The notes beneath the pieces are model-generated. The model was not told the origin of the DNA. It did not search any database and was given only the letters and a program-made list of their open reading frames with translations. This document shows, piece after piece, positions 26,487 through 35,302 of a stretch of 64,000 nucleotides of DNA. The DNA comes from Granulicella sp. (GTDB lineage Bacteria; Acidobacteriota; Terriglobia; Terriglobales; Acidobacteriaceae), in assembly GCA_025408425.1 (NCBI GenBank), contig JANXYX010000036.1, positions 186,001 to 250,000 of the forward strand, in the 5' to 3' direction. The translations under genes and the position numbers were made by a program. Position 1 is the first letter of the stretch; every line of letters begins with the position of its first letter.

Positions 26487-27128
26487 TCACCGGGTAGCAA
26501 TAACCTCACGGAGGTTATCCTTCGCCAGAAAAAATCGGTAGTTACTAAAACCACTCAGCATATTTTCAACTTGCCGATTGTTGTAGGTATGCAGCACAGG
26601 GTAATTTCCAGCCCGTTGCATTTGTACTACGTCGGTATCCGTCAAGTGATAACGAGAGAAACCAGTCTCGGGTCCCGTAGCTTTCGTATGGAAAAACGCA
26701 AGCATCAATCCGCCTGGCTGCATCGCTTCGTGGATGCGACTGATCACCTGCGGCAGCAAAACTTCGGGCAGATAGTCCGCCGTATCCCAAAAAATTACAA
26801 CGTCGAAAGTGCGGCCTGAAAAATTGAGGTTGGCCGCTAAAAAACCGTCCACATCAAAAGTGACGGGCTCTCCGCCTGCGCCAGCTACCATCCACTCCGG
26901 CTTGCTGGCCTCCTCCACCAGGTTCGCCATGTAGATACTATGACCCAGACTCGTAATGTAATTAATATTTGTAGACGACGTAGGGCCGATATCCAGAATC
27001 CGCAGTGACTCCTGTGACTTCAGGTACTTCAACAGCTCTTTCCACCCACTCGAGTGACGGGAAACCCGATCCATCTCGGTTCCCCGTGTGCTATCAGAGT
27101 TATCGTTGCCACCAAAAATATTGCGCAT
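26487..27128 (-). CDS. class I SAM-dependent methyltransferase
   Basis: 213-residue cytoplasmic protein with a Rossmann-type methyltransferase core: LRILDIGPTSSTNINYI (motif I), VTFDVDGFL, FDVVIFWDTADYLPE (motif IV region), and ISRIHEAMQPGGLMLAFFH (motif VI). Motif I has GPTSST instead of the common GxGxG, so cofactor binding is a little atypical. The substrate cannot be told. The bactofilin gene ends 15 bp upstream on the same strand, so they are probably one operon. Confidence 0.8.
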   Translation of the reverse strand: MRNIFGGNDNSDSTRGTEMDRVSRHSSGWKELLKYLKSQESLRILDIGPTSSTNINYITSLGHSIYMANLVEEASKPEWMVAGAGGEPVTFDVDGFLAANLNFSGRTFDVVIFWDTADYLPEVLLPQVISRIHEAMQPGGLMLAFFHTKATGPETGFSRYHLTDTDVVQMQRAGNYPVLHTYNNRQVENMLSGFSNYRFFLAKDNLREVIATR

Positions 27129-27143
27129 GCCTAGTCCTGTCCT

Positions 27144-27551
27144 CTATCCCTTGGGCTCCAGCACAAGAGTTGTGCTGCCAACAGCAGGCGCCGCCGAAGG
27201 GACCACCGCTGCACTCGGCGTTGACGCCGTAAGTTCGACTCGCCCTTTGATCACGGCACTCTCCTCAATCGAAAGCCTGCTCGCAAACAAATCTCCGTTG
27301 ACCACCGCAGACTGCCGCAGATCGATCCGCCCCGTCGCGTGCACATTCCCCATCAAATTTCCGAACACAACCAGGTCGCGAACCGTAATATCCGCTAGAA
27401 CCCGGGCATTGGGCCCAATCGTCAGGCGACTCTCGGTCAGGGTAATCGTTCCCTCAAGATCGCCATCCATGTAGAGGTCTTCGTTGCCTGACAACTCTCC
27501 CCGAACGACGACCGACTTGCCGATCACAGTGGAACCTTCTGCTGGCTTCAT
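27144..27551 (-). CDS. bactofilin (polymer-forming cytoskeletal protein)
   Basis: 135-residue bactofilin (DUF583). The core is a right-handed beta-helix of short repeats: STVIGKSVVVRGELSGNEDL, MDGDLEGTITLTES, VVFGNLMGNVHATGRID, AVVNGDLFASRLSIEES and AVIKGRVEL. Ala/Pro-rich tails flank it. Bactofilins self-assemble into membrane-associated filaments for cell shape or polar localisation. Strong Shine-Dalgarno GAGGAG. First gene of a likely two-gene operon with the methyltransferase. Confidence 0.93.
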   Translation of the reverse strand: MKPAEGSTVIGKSVVVRGELSGNEDLYMDGDLEGTITLTESRLTIGPNARVLADITVRDLVVFGNLMGNVHATGRIDLRQSAVVNGDLFASRLSIEESAVIKGRVELTASTPSAAVVPSAAPAVGSTTLVLEPKG

Positions 27552-27712
27552 GAACTTTTGCTCTCCTCAAAAAAATACTGCTTTGTCGGTGACTCTTGCC
27601 CGAACTATACGCAAGGCCGTGTCACGAGGCAAACCAGAAAACTTTGCAGCCCCTCACTACGTCTCACCTAAGATAGGTGGGACGTCACAAAGGATCCGGG
27701 AGACCAGGTTTC

Positions 27713-28732
27713 GTGAAAGTTGTAATCGCTCAGCAGCTGACAAACTGGTCGCCTTGGAAGCCATGGCAACGCCTCACCGTGCTCCTCACCCCAAAGCGGC
27801 GCCCAGCCGCGCCAAGATATCTTTCATACTTCTTGATCCTTACGTCAATTCTCGCGTATCCCGCGTCATCCCACAGCCAGACCCAAAACCAAAGCCAGAT
27901 CACCGCAGCGCTTCTAACACCCGCAACGAAGGACGGCGATGATAACCCTTTACTCACGCTGCCACCCCGCTCCTGGGCAGTCGACGCGGCCGCAAACGAA
28001 CTTGTCGCGCTCAATCATCCTGGCTCTTACCTCCGCTATCGCATGCACACCGTCGACGAAAAGGGCGATAAGGTCCGCGACGTGATCGAGAGCAAAGATG
28101 GCACCGTAGCGCGCCTGATCCTGAAAGATGGTCGCCCTCTCACCGACGATGAAGACCAGGCGGAACGCAGACGGCTGAATGCAATGATCGCTTCACCCTC
28201 AGACTTTGCCAAACACATCAAGAACGATGACACTGGCAAGAAAGTCGCCAATGACCTCATCAAACTGATGCCGGATGCCATGCTTTACGCCTATACCCCC
28301 GGTCAGCCGCAGACCGGCCGCAACAGTCAGGACCCGGAAATTGTGCTCGACTACAAGCCAAACCCGAAGTTCGTTCCACCCACCACCACCTCCCAGGCCC
28401 TTACAGGCCTTGAAGGCAGGGCATGGATCGATTCAAAAACCCATCAACTCGTCCGCATGGAAGGAACCATATTTCAAAGCATCAACTTCGGATGGGGAGT
28501 GTTGGCCCACATCTACCCTGGTGGAAAGGTTTCGCTGGAGATGACCAATGCAGGGGGCCAGCGCTGGATATTCACCCATTTCACACAGCAGGTCAGTGTG
28601 CGCGCGCTCATGGTCAAAACACTGAAAGTCAACGCCATCATCGACGGCTCAGACTTCCAGACGCTGCCCGGGCCTATCAGCTATCAGGACGCGATCAAGA
28701 TGCTTCTCAACGCGCCACTACCAACCCGCTAG
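27713..28732 (+). CDS. exported hypothetical protein
   Basis: 339 residues from GTG 27713, which has GGGAG ten bases upstream; another GTG at 27677 is in frame. A basic n-region and hydrophobic stretch (YLSYFLILTSILAYPASSHS) make a signal peptide with likely cleavage near HSQ. The mature part has HPGSYLRYRMHTVDEKGDKVRD and a C-terminal half with GRAWIDSKTHQLVRMEGTIF, which looks like the beta-rich LolA/outer-membrane lipoprotein-sorting type of fold, by pattern only. Function unknown. It ends 7 bp from the convergent racemase-family gene. Confidence 0.75.
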   Translation: MKVVIAQQLTNWSPWKPWQRLTVLLTPKRRPAAPRYLSYFLILTSILAYPASSHSQTQNQSQITAALLTPATKDGDDNPLLTLPPRSWAVDAAANELVALNHPGSYLRYRMHTVDEKGDKVRDVIESKDGTVARLILKDGRPLTDDEDQAERRRLNAMIASPSDFAKHIKNDDTGKKVANDLIKLMPDAMLYAYTPGQPQTGRNSQDPEIVLDYKPNPKFVPPTTTSQALTGLEGRAWIDSKTHQLVRMEGTIFQSINFGWGVLAHIYPGGKVSLEMTNAGGQRWIFTHFTQQVSVRALMVKTLKVNAIIDGSDFQTLPGPISYQDAIKMLLNAPLPTR

Positions 28733-28739
28733 GCCCGTC

Positions 28740-29870
28740 TCAGGCAGTAACACGAGCTTTCGCGCGGATCGACTGGCGGCGAACCGTCAGCGCTTCAATC
28801 CGGTCTTTTTGTACCGGATACCCTGAACCCGCACCCGTCGGTACAACAATCTCGCCCTTGGCACTTACCGTGACAGCCGGCTCGATGATGTCCTCTTCCC
28901 AATAGCGACTGGAGGCGGAAACGTCCCCTGGCAATGAGAAGTTCGGCAGTGAAGACAGTGCAATATTGTGTGCCCGCCCAATCCCCGTCTCCAGCATTCC
29001 GCCACACCATACAGGAACCCCGCGTTCCGTAGCAGCGTTGTGCACAGCGATTGCCTCGCTGAATCCACCCACCCGGCCCACTTTAATGTTGATGATTCGG
29101 CATGATTCCATCTCGATCGCCGCCAGCGCATCCCGGCGGTTACGAATTGATTCATCCAGACAGATTGCGGTGTCCAGACGTTTTTGCAGCATCGCGTGAA
29201 AGTAGAAATCGTCATACCACAGTGGCTGCTCGATCATCAGCAGGTTGAACTGGTCCCAGCTCACAATATGGTCAAGGTCCCGCACCCGGTACGCCGAGTT
29301 CGCATCGCAACTCAAAGTAATATCAGGCCAGCGCGCCCGAACCGCCTCAAATATCTTCGTATCCCAACCCGGCTTACACTTCAGCTTGATCCGTTGATAG
29401 CCGGCCGCTAGCTCAGTCGCAATCTTGTCCATCAATTGCTCCGGCGAGGCCTGGATTCCAATCGAAACCCCACACGGAATTACAGTCCGAGTCCCACCCA
29501 GCAGCGACGCCAGCGAAACCCCTTGACGCTGAGCCTCCAAGTCCCAGACGGCATTCTCCAGCGCAGCCTTGGCCATACGGTGCCCACGCACCTGCTTAAA
29601 GAGCTTCAGGCAACCGCCACCACCATCCACCTCAACATCCAGCAGCCTCGGAGCCAGCTCCGACTCCGTGATAATCCAGGCCGTATCGATCATCTCGTCG
29701 CTGTAGTAAGGGTGCTCGCCGGCAACGCACTCGCCCCAGGCAGTCAGGCCGTCGCTCTCGAGCTCTACCAGCAGAATCCGGCGGCCAGTCGTAACCCCAA
29801 AGCTGGTCTCAAACGGATACGCCAGAGGCATGTTGATCTCGCGCAGGTGAATTGCATCGATCTTGATCAT
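28740..29870 (-). CDS. enolase-superfamily enzyme: N-succinylamino acid racemase / o-succinylbenzoate synthase
   Basis: 376 residues from ATG 29870 (a TTG at 29891 is also open). The MLE-type active-site residues are present in order: KLKCK (general acid/base Lys), SCDANSAY (metal Asp), LMIEQPL (metal Glu), CLDESI (metal Asp) and NIKVGRVGG (second Lys). The closest relatives of this pattern are the NSAR/OSBS branch. OSBS would serve menaquinone synthesis, but no other men gene is nearby. The upstream GNAT gene favours a D- to L-amino acid route, as described in Geobacillus kaustophilus. Both activities can coexist in this family. Confidence 0.88.
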   Translation of the reverse strand: MIKIDAIHLREINMPLAYPFETSFGVTTGRRILLVELESDGLTAWGECVAGEHPYYSDEMIDTAWIITESELAPRLLDVEVDGGGGCLKLFKQVRGHRMAKAALENAVWDLEAQRQGVSLASLLGGTRTVIPCGVSIGIQASPEQLMDKIATELAAGYQRIKLKCKPGWDTKIFEAVRARWPDITLSCDANSAYRVRDLDHIVSWDQFNLLMIEQPLWYDDFYFHAMLQKRLDTAICLDESIRNRRDALAAIEMESCRIINIKVGRVGGFSEAIAVHNAATERGVPVWCGGMLETGIGRAHNIALSSLPNFSLPGDVSASSRYWEEDIIEPAVTVSAKGEIVVPTGAGSGYPVQKDRIEALTVRRQSIRAKARVTA

Positions 29871-30040
29871 GAGCGGAACCTGTCTCTCCAAACTTCAACC
29901 AACGCCACAGCACTTATGTCGGCAACCACACAACATCCTACAACCACGTCTCGACAAATCCCTAGAAGCCTCGTCCCCAGGACTGCGCACTTGTCTTTAG
30001 ACCTCAACCGCCAATCGATGGAAGAGCACAATCACTCAAA

Positions 30041-30793
30041 TCATTTACTCAAATCATAGCCACCCAGCAGAAAACAGCCATCCCCATCGCCCGTCCGTTC
30101 ATATCCAATTGCCGCCAGCCCCCTGCTGAACGCAGTTTGCAGCGCCTCCCGGTTCCTGCGCTGCAACGCTAGGGCCATATCCCGCCTATCCGCATCTCGC
30201 TTCCACACCTCAATCGCCTGCGGGACGACCACGCGCTCTACAACCGTCTCCGCCCGAGCCTCTCCACTCAAATACCTGATAACCCGCGGAGAGCGCAGCC
30301 ACCACTCCGCATACAGCCTGTCCGTCGGCAGCCCTCCCTGCAGGGGCGAAGAAGAAGGCCCATAAAAATCGGGCTGATACCGACGACAGATCGCCCCAAG
30401 TCGAGCTAGGTTTAGATACGAGTTCTTAATCTCCAGAGGATCGAACGTCCACTCCATCAGCTCGAATCCACGTGCAATCGCATCATCCCGCTGCGCTAGC
30501 TTCAGCCGTCGTCCCAGCCCCATATTGCGATACTCCGGCAGCACCGCCAGCATGTGTGAGTGCAGGTACGGCCGCCCATCGCGATAGCCCGGCAGCGCCA
30601 TCGCAAAGCCCACCATTAGCTCACCCTCATACGCTCCCAGAACCTGCCCGCCAATGCGCTGCGCCAGCAGGAACATCCGTCGCGGCACCACCTCACCCTC
30701 GCTATAACCCCATACCGCTACCTGCAGATCCACGCACCGTTGAAACTCTGCGTGCTCATACAACCCGCGTATCTCTATGGAGTCCCCACTCAT
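30041..30793 (-). CDS. GNAT-superfamily acyltransferase (COG3375-like)
   Basis: 250 residues. The acyl-CoA binding motif is LAVLPEYRNMGLGRRLKLAQRD (R-x2-G-x-G core), preceded by YEGELMVGFAMALPGY. ATG at 30793 shares its A with the mazG stop codon (TGATG), so translation is coupled to mazG. In other bacteria similar GNAT genes stand next to NSAR-type racemases, where the transferase succinylates D-amino acids. I infer the same here because the racemase-family gene follows on the same strand 170 bp downstream. The third enzyme of such a route, a desuccinylase, is not in the window. Confidence 0.8.
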   Translation of the reverse strand: MSGDSIEIRGLYEHAEFQRCVDLQVAVWGYSEGEVVPRRMFLLAQRIGGQVLGAYEGELMVGFAMALPGYRDGRPYLHSHMLAVLPEYRNMGLGRRLKLAQRDDAIARGFELMEWTFDPLEIKNSYLNLARLGAICRRYQPDFYGPSSSPLQGGLPTDRLYAEWWLRSPRVIRYLSGEARAETVVERVVVPQAIEVWKRDADRRDMALALQRRNREALQTAFSRGLAAIGYERTGDGDGCFLLGGYDLSK

Positions 30794-31677
30794 CAGCGCC
30801 CACCCTTCCGCAACGTCCGCTTCGCCTCGCTCCACAGCTCTTCCAGTTCTGCGGGCGTAGCACTCTCCAGAGCCTCCCTGCTGCCGGCAACCGTCTCCAT
30901 TGCTGCAAATCTCACCCGAAACTTCGCATTTGCCGCACGCAGCGCCGACTCCGGATCAAGCTTCAAGTGACGCGCAAGATTCACGGCCGTAAAAAGCAGG
31001 TCCCCAAGCTCCGCCTCCACCGCGGCCTGCGAGATGCTCTCCTCAATGTCCAGCTTCGCCGGAGCCAACTCAGCCCTCAGCTCCCCAATCTCCTCCTGTA
31101 GCTTGTCAAACAGTCCCTCAGCATCTGGCCAGTCAAACCCCACCTTCGCTGCGCGCGAGCCCAGCTTCCCCGCTTCCAGCATCGCCGGCATAGATCGTGG
31201 AACGTCATCCAGCATCGAAACGCCCCTTGCAGTCGCCGCGGACTCTTTCTCGGCTCGTTTGATCTGCTCCCAGTTGCGCAAAACCGCATCGGAGTCGTTC
31301 GCCTCCACTCCGGCAAAAATATGCGGGTGTCGTCTTATCAGCTTGGCATTCAGGTTTGTGGCAACATCCTCAATAGTGAAATACCCCGCCTCAGACGCCA
31401 TCTGCGCGTAAAAGAGAACCTGCAGCAACAGGTCGCCCAACTCGTCCTTCAGGTCCGGCCAGGCTCGTCGCTCAATCGCGTCAAAGACCTCATAGGTCTC
31501 CTCCAGCGTATGTTTCTTGATCGAGTCAAAAGTCTGTTCGCGGTCCCACGGACACCCGTCAGGAGAGCGAAGACGCGCCATAATCGCGATCGCCTCAGCC
31601 ACCGCCATAGCACCAGACTCCTGCGCTGACACTTCAGTCTTTGATAGTTTCGACATCTTGGAGATAGGCACAGCCAT
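30793..31677 (-). CDS. mazG: nucleoside triphosphate pyrophosphohydrolase MazG
   Basis: 294-residue housecleaning enzyme that hydrolyses (d)NTPs to monophosphates. Two MazG domains are visible. The N-terminal one has CPWDREQTFDSIKKHTLEE and ELGDLLLQVLFYAQMA with the Glu/Asp metal ligands. The C-terminal one has AEVEAELGDLLFTAVNLAR, which is a second EELGDLL-type motif. A TAGAGT box ends 6 bases before the ATG at 31677, so the mRNA may begin at or near the start codon. First gene of a mazG-GNAT-NSAR series. Confidence 0.93.
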   Translation of the reverse strand: MAVPISKMSKLSKTEVSAQESGAMAVAEAIAIMARLRSPDGCPWDREQTFDSIKKHTLEETYEVFDAIERRAWPDLKDELGDLLLQVLFYAQMASEAGYFTIEDVATNLNAKLIRRHPHIFAGVEANDSDAVLRNWEQIKRAEKESAATARGVSMLDDVPRSMPAMLEAGKLGSRAAKVGFDWPDAEGLFDKLQEEIGELRAELAPAKLDIEESISQAAVEAELGDLLFTAVNLARHLKLDPESALRAANAKFRVRFAAMETVAGSREALESATPAELEELWSEAKRTLRKGGR

Positions 31678-31723
31678 ACCTTAACTCTATCCGACGATCA
31701 CATGGTTCCACTTCAAGCGATCC

Positions 31724-31963
31724 ATGCTTTATCCTTTGCATCAGATGAAGCCCGCCTCCAAACACCCACGGAAACCACGGCCGCGCAACAAACCTTGGCT
31801 CTGGTTGCTTGCACTTCCCTACCTCGGGCTGCTTTTTCCGCAGCTCTACTCCCGCGCAACGCCAGCACTCATGGGATTTCCATTCTTTTATTGGTATCAG
31901 TTCGCCTGGGTCATCCTCGCGTCGGCGATCTTGGGAATCGTGTATCGCAAGACAAAGACCTAA
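31724..31963 (+). CDS. DUF3311 small membrane protein
   Basis: 79 residues. A basic N-terminus (KPASKHPRKPRPRNKPW) precedes two hydrophobic helices (LWLLALPYLGLLFPQLYS and WYQFAWVILASAILGIVY), the DUF3311 pattern. DUF3311 genes usually precede a sodium/solute symporter as a small partner; here the next gene is unrelated, so it is an orphan. A second ATG at 31745 may be the true start. Divergent from mazG. Confidence 0.75.
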   Translation: MLYPLHQMKPASKHPRKPRPRNKPWLWLLALPYLGLLFPQLYSRATPALMGFPFFYWYQFAWVILASAILGIVYRKTKT

Positions 31964-32209
31964 TCACAAATTACCCGCAAAGCAGCGCGAACGCAGCGCA
32001 GAGGCAACGCGATTCCGATCGAGACATGCCGATGAATAAGACAGGCAGGCGAGGTAAACTGTGCCGTCCTCGCCGCCAGTAAGGAAGATTTGAGCAACGC
32101 GCCAGCAGCACTCCGGCCCGTTGCTAACGGTAGGGTTGGTATTGCAGTTGTTCTTGCGAAGATTGAGGCCCGGAAATTTGCTTCACTAAAACGGTGATGA
32201 GTATAACCA
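31964..32209. other. 246-bp gap between DUF3311 and the OmpA lipoprotein
   Basis: No supported gene. It holds one hairpin, GGCGAGG/CCTCGCC, around 32047-32074. No T-tract makes it a clear terminator. A possible 18-codon basic peptide in + has no ribosome site and is not annotated. Confidence 0.5.
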
Positions 32210-32971
32210 CTACTCGCCTGTGGGTGCACCTGGGGCTGGGGCTGGGGTGCTCACATTAGTCATTAGCTTGATCTCCACACGGCGATTCTGTGCACGCCCG
32301 GCAGCTGTCCGGTCGCTCGCAACCTGCTGATCCTTGCCAATTCCGATCAGATAGAACTTGTGCGGCGGAATGTTGTACTTCGATGCCAGGTAGTTCACCA
32401 CGGCATCAGCACGTCGCTGGCTCAGCTTGTAGTTATAGTCGGCATCGCCCGTCGAGTCCGTCCCGCCAGTAACTTCAAGAATGTATCCACGCGCGCTGGT
32501 GAGACTCGCTGCAAAATCGTCCAACTGCTTGCGATCAGCGGCAGTCAACACCGCCTTATCAAAGCCAAAGGTCACGCTAACATCAGCAAGCGGCTTGTAG
32601 TTGTCCAGGTTGGCAACCACTCCGCTCAGACTGTCGACGCGGTTATACGCCTCCTGTGCAGAGTGCCCAGCGGCTTCCGCAGCCTGACCAGCCGCAACGG
32701 CATGTTGGTCCGCCGTTCCAGCCGCGCCCAGCGCGCCAGCAATCCCTTTCTGCGCACGTTCGTCGGTATCCACAATCGCGCGGTGATCCGCGGCTGTCTT
32801 CGTATCCAGTTCATTCGTCTGCTGGATAATCGGGGCAGTCTGCGAGCGAACGTAGTTCTTCGTGGAACAGCCGACTGTCAGCACCAGAACCAGTCCTCCA
32901 GCGAGAGCAGCCGCAAAGGCTGTGGATACTTTGCTATCTTTGCCGAAAGCTTGGCGAATATTGGGGGTCAT
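32210..32971 (-). CDS. OmpA-family peptidoglycan-associated lipoprotein
   Basis: 253 residues. A signal peptide with lipobox LTVGC gives an outer-membrane lipoprotein. The middle (residues 40-125) is Ala-rich and probably helical, like Lpp-type spacers. The C-terminal OmpA domain has VTFGFDKAVLTAADRKQLDDFA, GGTDSTGDADYNYKLSQRRADAV and GKDQQVASDRTAAGRAQNRRVEI, including the Asp and Arg that bind diaminopimelate. An Ala/Pro tail ends the protein. It should tether the outer membrane to peptidoglycan. AGGAG lies 8 bases before the ATG. Confidence 0.93.
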   Translation of the reverse strand: MTPNIRQAFGKDSKVSTAFAAALAGGLVLVLTVGCSTKNYVRSQTAPIIQQTNELDTKTAADHRAIVDTDERAQKGIAGALGAAGTADQHAVAAGQAAEAAGHSAQEAYNRVDSLSGVVANLDNYKPLADVSVTFGFDKAVLTAADRKQLDDFAASLTSARGYILEVTGGTDSTGDADYNYKLSQRRADAVVNYLASKYNIPPHKFYLIGIGKDQQVASDRTAAGRAQNRRVEIKLMTNVSTPAPAPGAPTGE

Positions 32972-33256
32972 AACGTCATCTCCTAAAACTTCCTGAATCC
33001 AAAATAATGGACATACCGATCAACATAATTGACTATAGCAATTAGGATGCCAAATAGCTGATCTCCGATAAATTGCTCATCTAGATACACTTAGCGACCT
33101 TTAGCAAATCTCATCTAAACTTGCAGAAGATTGCGACCTTGGAACTTTTGATGGATGATCGCGTCAAATCTACTTGGAGCGAAACCGCCCATACGATCGG
33201 CTAAGTCCATCTAAACTAAGACCCTAGCTCGCCCCCGCACTGTCTTTACCAGAAAA

Positions 33257-35236
33257 ATGGATCTCTACCAGAAAATCCGGACCATCCCCGCCCAGCCAGG
33301 CTGCTACCTCTACAAGAATGCAGAGGGCGAGGTCATCTATGTCGGCAAGGCAAAGAATCTCCGTGCCCGCGTCCGCTCTTACTTCCTTGAAGCCTCCCAG
33401 GCCAACGCCAAGACCGGCTCCCTCATGCGTGAGGCCGTCGATGTCGAATACATCACAGTTGACAACGAACGCGAAGCCCTGGCCCTCGAAAACAATCTCA
33501 TCAAGCAGCGCAAGCCTCGCTTCAACATCCTTCTCCGCGACGACAAGACCTACCCCTACATCAAGCTCACCATGGGCGACCGCTACCCCAAGGTCTTCGT
33601 CACCCGACGCCTCCGTAAAGATGGCGGCCTCTACTTCGGCCCCTACTTCCCCGGCAACCTTGCTCACCGCCTCGTTGACCTCATCCACCGCAGCTTCCTC
33701 ATCCCCTCCTGCAAGGTCGATCTCTCCCGCTACCACCCCCGCGCCTGCCTCCAGTACTACATCAAGCGCTGCCTCGGCCCCTGCGTCGAAGGCCTCACCA
33801 CTCCAGAAGCCTACAAACAGACCATCCGCGACGTCCAGCTCTTCCTCGAAGGCCGCACCAGCGAACTAGAATCCCTTCTGACGAAGCGCATGACCGCAGC
33901 CGCTGAAAACGAGCAGTTCGAACTGGCCGCCCGGCTCCGCGACCAAATCGTCACCGTCCATCAGATGCAGGACAAGCAACGCATCGCCACCGCAGACAAC
34001 GAGGACGCCGATGTCTTCGGCTACCACTACGAAAACCACATGCTCGCCGTAAACCTCTTCCACATGCGTGGCGGCAAGATCGTCGACCGCCGCGACTTCT
34101 TCTGGGAAGACCTTCCCGAATTTCTTACCGAAACGCTCAACGAATCTCTTCCGGAAGAATTCGAATCCCCCTCGCGCATCGAACCCAGCCCCAACACATC
34201 AGCGCCCGAGATCCCAGAAGCCGCCGACCTCGTCCAACACACCCCTATCGCAGAACTCGGCTCCGCTTTCTCCCCAGCCGCCTTCTTCTCCGCCCTCCTC
34301 AAACAGCTCTACCTCGACCAGTCCTACATCCCCCGCTCCATCCTCGTCCCCATCGACTTCCCCGACCGAGCCATCCTCGCCGATCTCCTCTCCGAGCGCA
34401 CCGGCCACCGCATCGAGCTAGCCGCCCCTCAGCGCGGCGACAAGCGCTCCCTCGTCGACCTCGTCTGCCAGAACGCACGCCAGTCCTACGACCAGCGCTT
34501 CCGCGTCCTCCAGCCCAGCATCAAAGCCATCCAGGAGTCCCTCCAGGAAGCACTCACCCTCGAAGAGCTCCCCACCCGCATCGAGTGCTTCGACATCTCC
34601 CACATCCAGGGTGCCGAAACCGTAGCCTCCATGGTCGTCTGGGAAGACGGAGCCATGAAGAAATCCGATTACCGCAAATTCCAAGTCAAAACCGTCTCTG
34701 GCGTCGACGACTTCGCCAGCATGCGCGAAATCATTCACCGCCGCTACAAACGCCTGCAAGACGACAAGAAGCTGTTCCCATCCCTCATCCTCATCGACGG
34801 CGGACTAGGCCAACTTCACTCCGCAGCGGACGCACTGGCTGAACTCGGCATCACCCTCCAGCCCCTCGCCAGCATCGCGAAAAAAGAAGAGATCATCTAC
34901 GTCTACGGCCAGGAGAACGACCCTGTCATCCTCGACCGCCGCTCTCCCGTACTCCACCTCATGCAGAAGATCCGCGACGAATCCCACCGCTTCGCCGTCA
35001 CCTACCATCGCAAACGCCGTCAGATGCGCGACCGCGACAGCGAGCTCGACGCCATCGCCGGCGTAGGCCCCCGCACCCGCCAGCGCCTCCTCGAACACTT
35101 CGGCAGCATCCGCGCCCTCAAACAAGCCACCCCCGACGCCCTCACCGCCGTAGTCAACGCCGCAACCGCAGCCCGCATCCGCAGCCACTTCGACACACCA
35201 GCACCCAACACAAATACCCTGCCCGTCCTCAACTAA
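33257..35236 (+). CDS. uvrC: excinuclease ABC subunit C
   Basis: 659-residue nuclease that makes both incisions in nucleotide excision repair. N-terminal GIY-YIG domain (PGCYLYKNAEGEVIYVGKAK, residues 15-34) for the 3' cut, a Cys-rich region (CLQYYIKRCLGPC), a UVR motif for UvrB (about 205-240), an endonuclease-V-like domain (ECFDISHIQGAETVASMVVW) for the 5' cut, and C-terminal helix-hairpin-helix motifs (AIAGVGPRTRQRLLEHFGSI). About 40-50 residues longer than E. coli UvrC, mainly an Asp/Glu/Pro-rich insert near residues 290-340. The 285-bp upstream gap shows no other gene. Confidence 0.96.
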   Translation: MDLYQKIRTIPAQPGCYLYKNAEGEVIYVGKAKNLRARVRSYFLEASQANAKTGSLMREAVDVEYITVDNEREALALENNLIKQRKPRFNILLRDDKTYPYIKLTMGDRYPKVFVTRRLRKDGGLYFGPYFPGNLAHRLVDLIHRSFLIPSCKVDLSRYHPRACLQYYIKRCLGPCVEGLTTPEAYKQTIRDVQLFLEGRTSELESLLTKRMTAAAENEQFELAARLRDQIVTVHQMQDKQRIATADNEDADVFGYHYENHMLAVNLFHMRGGKIVDRRDFFWEDLPEFLTETLNESLPEEFESPSRIEPSPNTSAPEIPEAADLVQHTPIAELGSAFSPAAFFSALLKQLYLDQSYIPRSILVPIDFPDRAILADLLSERTGHRIELAAPQRGDKRSLVDLVCQNARQSYDQRFRVLQPSIKAIQESLQEALTLEELPTRIECFDISHIQGAETVASMVVWEDGAMKKSDYRKFQVKTVSGVDDFASMREIIHRRYKRLQDDKKLFPSLILIDGGLGQLHSAADALAELGITLQPLASIAKKEEIIYVYGQENDPVILDRRSPVLHLMQKIRDESHRFAVTYHRKRRQMRDRDSELDAIAGVGPRTRQRLLEHFGSIRALKQATPDALTAVVNAATAARIRSHFDTPAPNTNTLPVLN

Positions 35237-35302
35237 GCCACTGCACTTTGTGCTCGAGAAATCGCGCTGACCGTATGATGCTAGGTCTCAGGAGCCAGCG
35301 AA

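Noticed and set aside
32025-32081. 18-codon basic peptide on + after the DUF3311 gene
   Set aside because: No ribosome site, no promoter and simple Arg/Lys composition; indistinguishable from chance.
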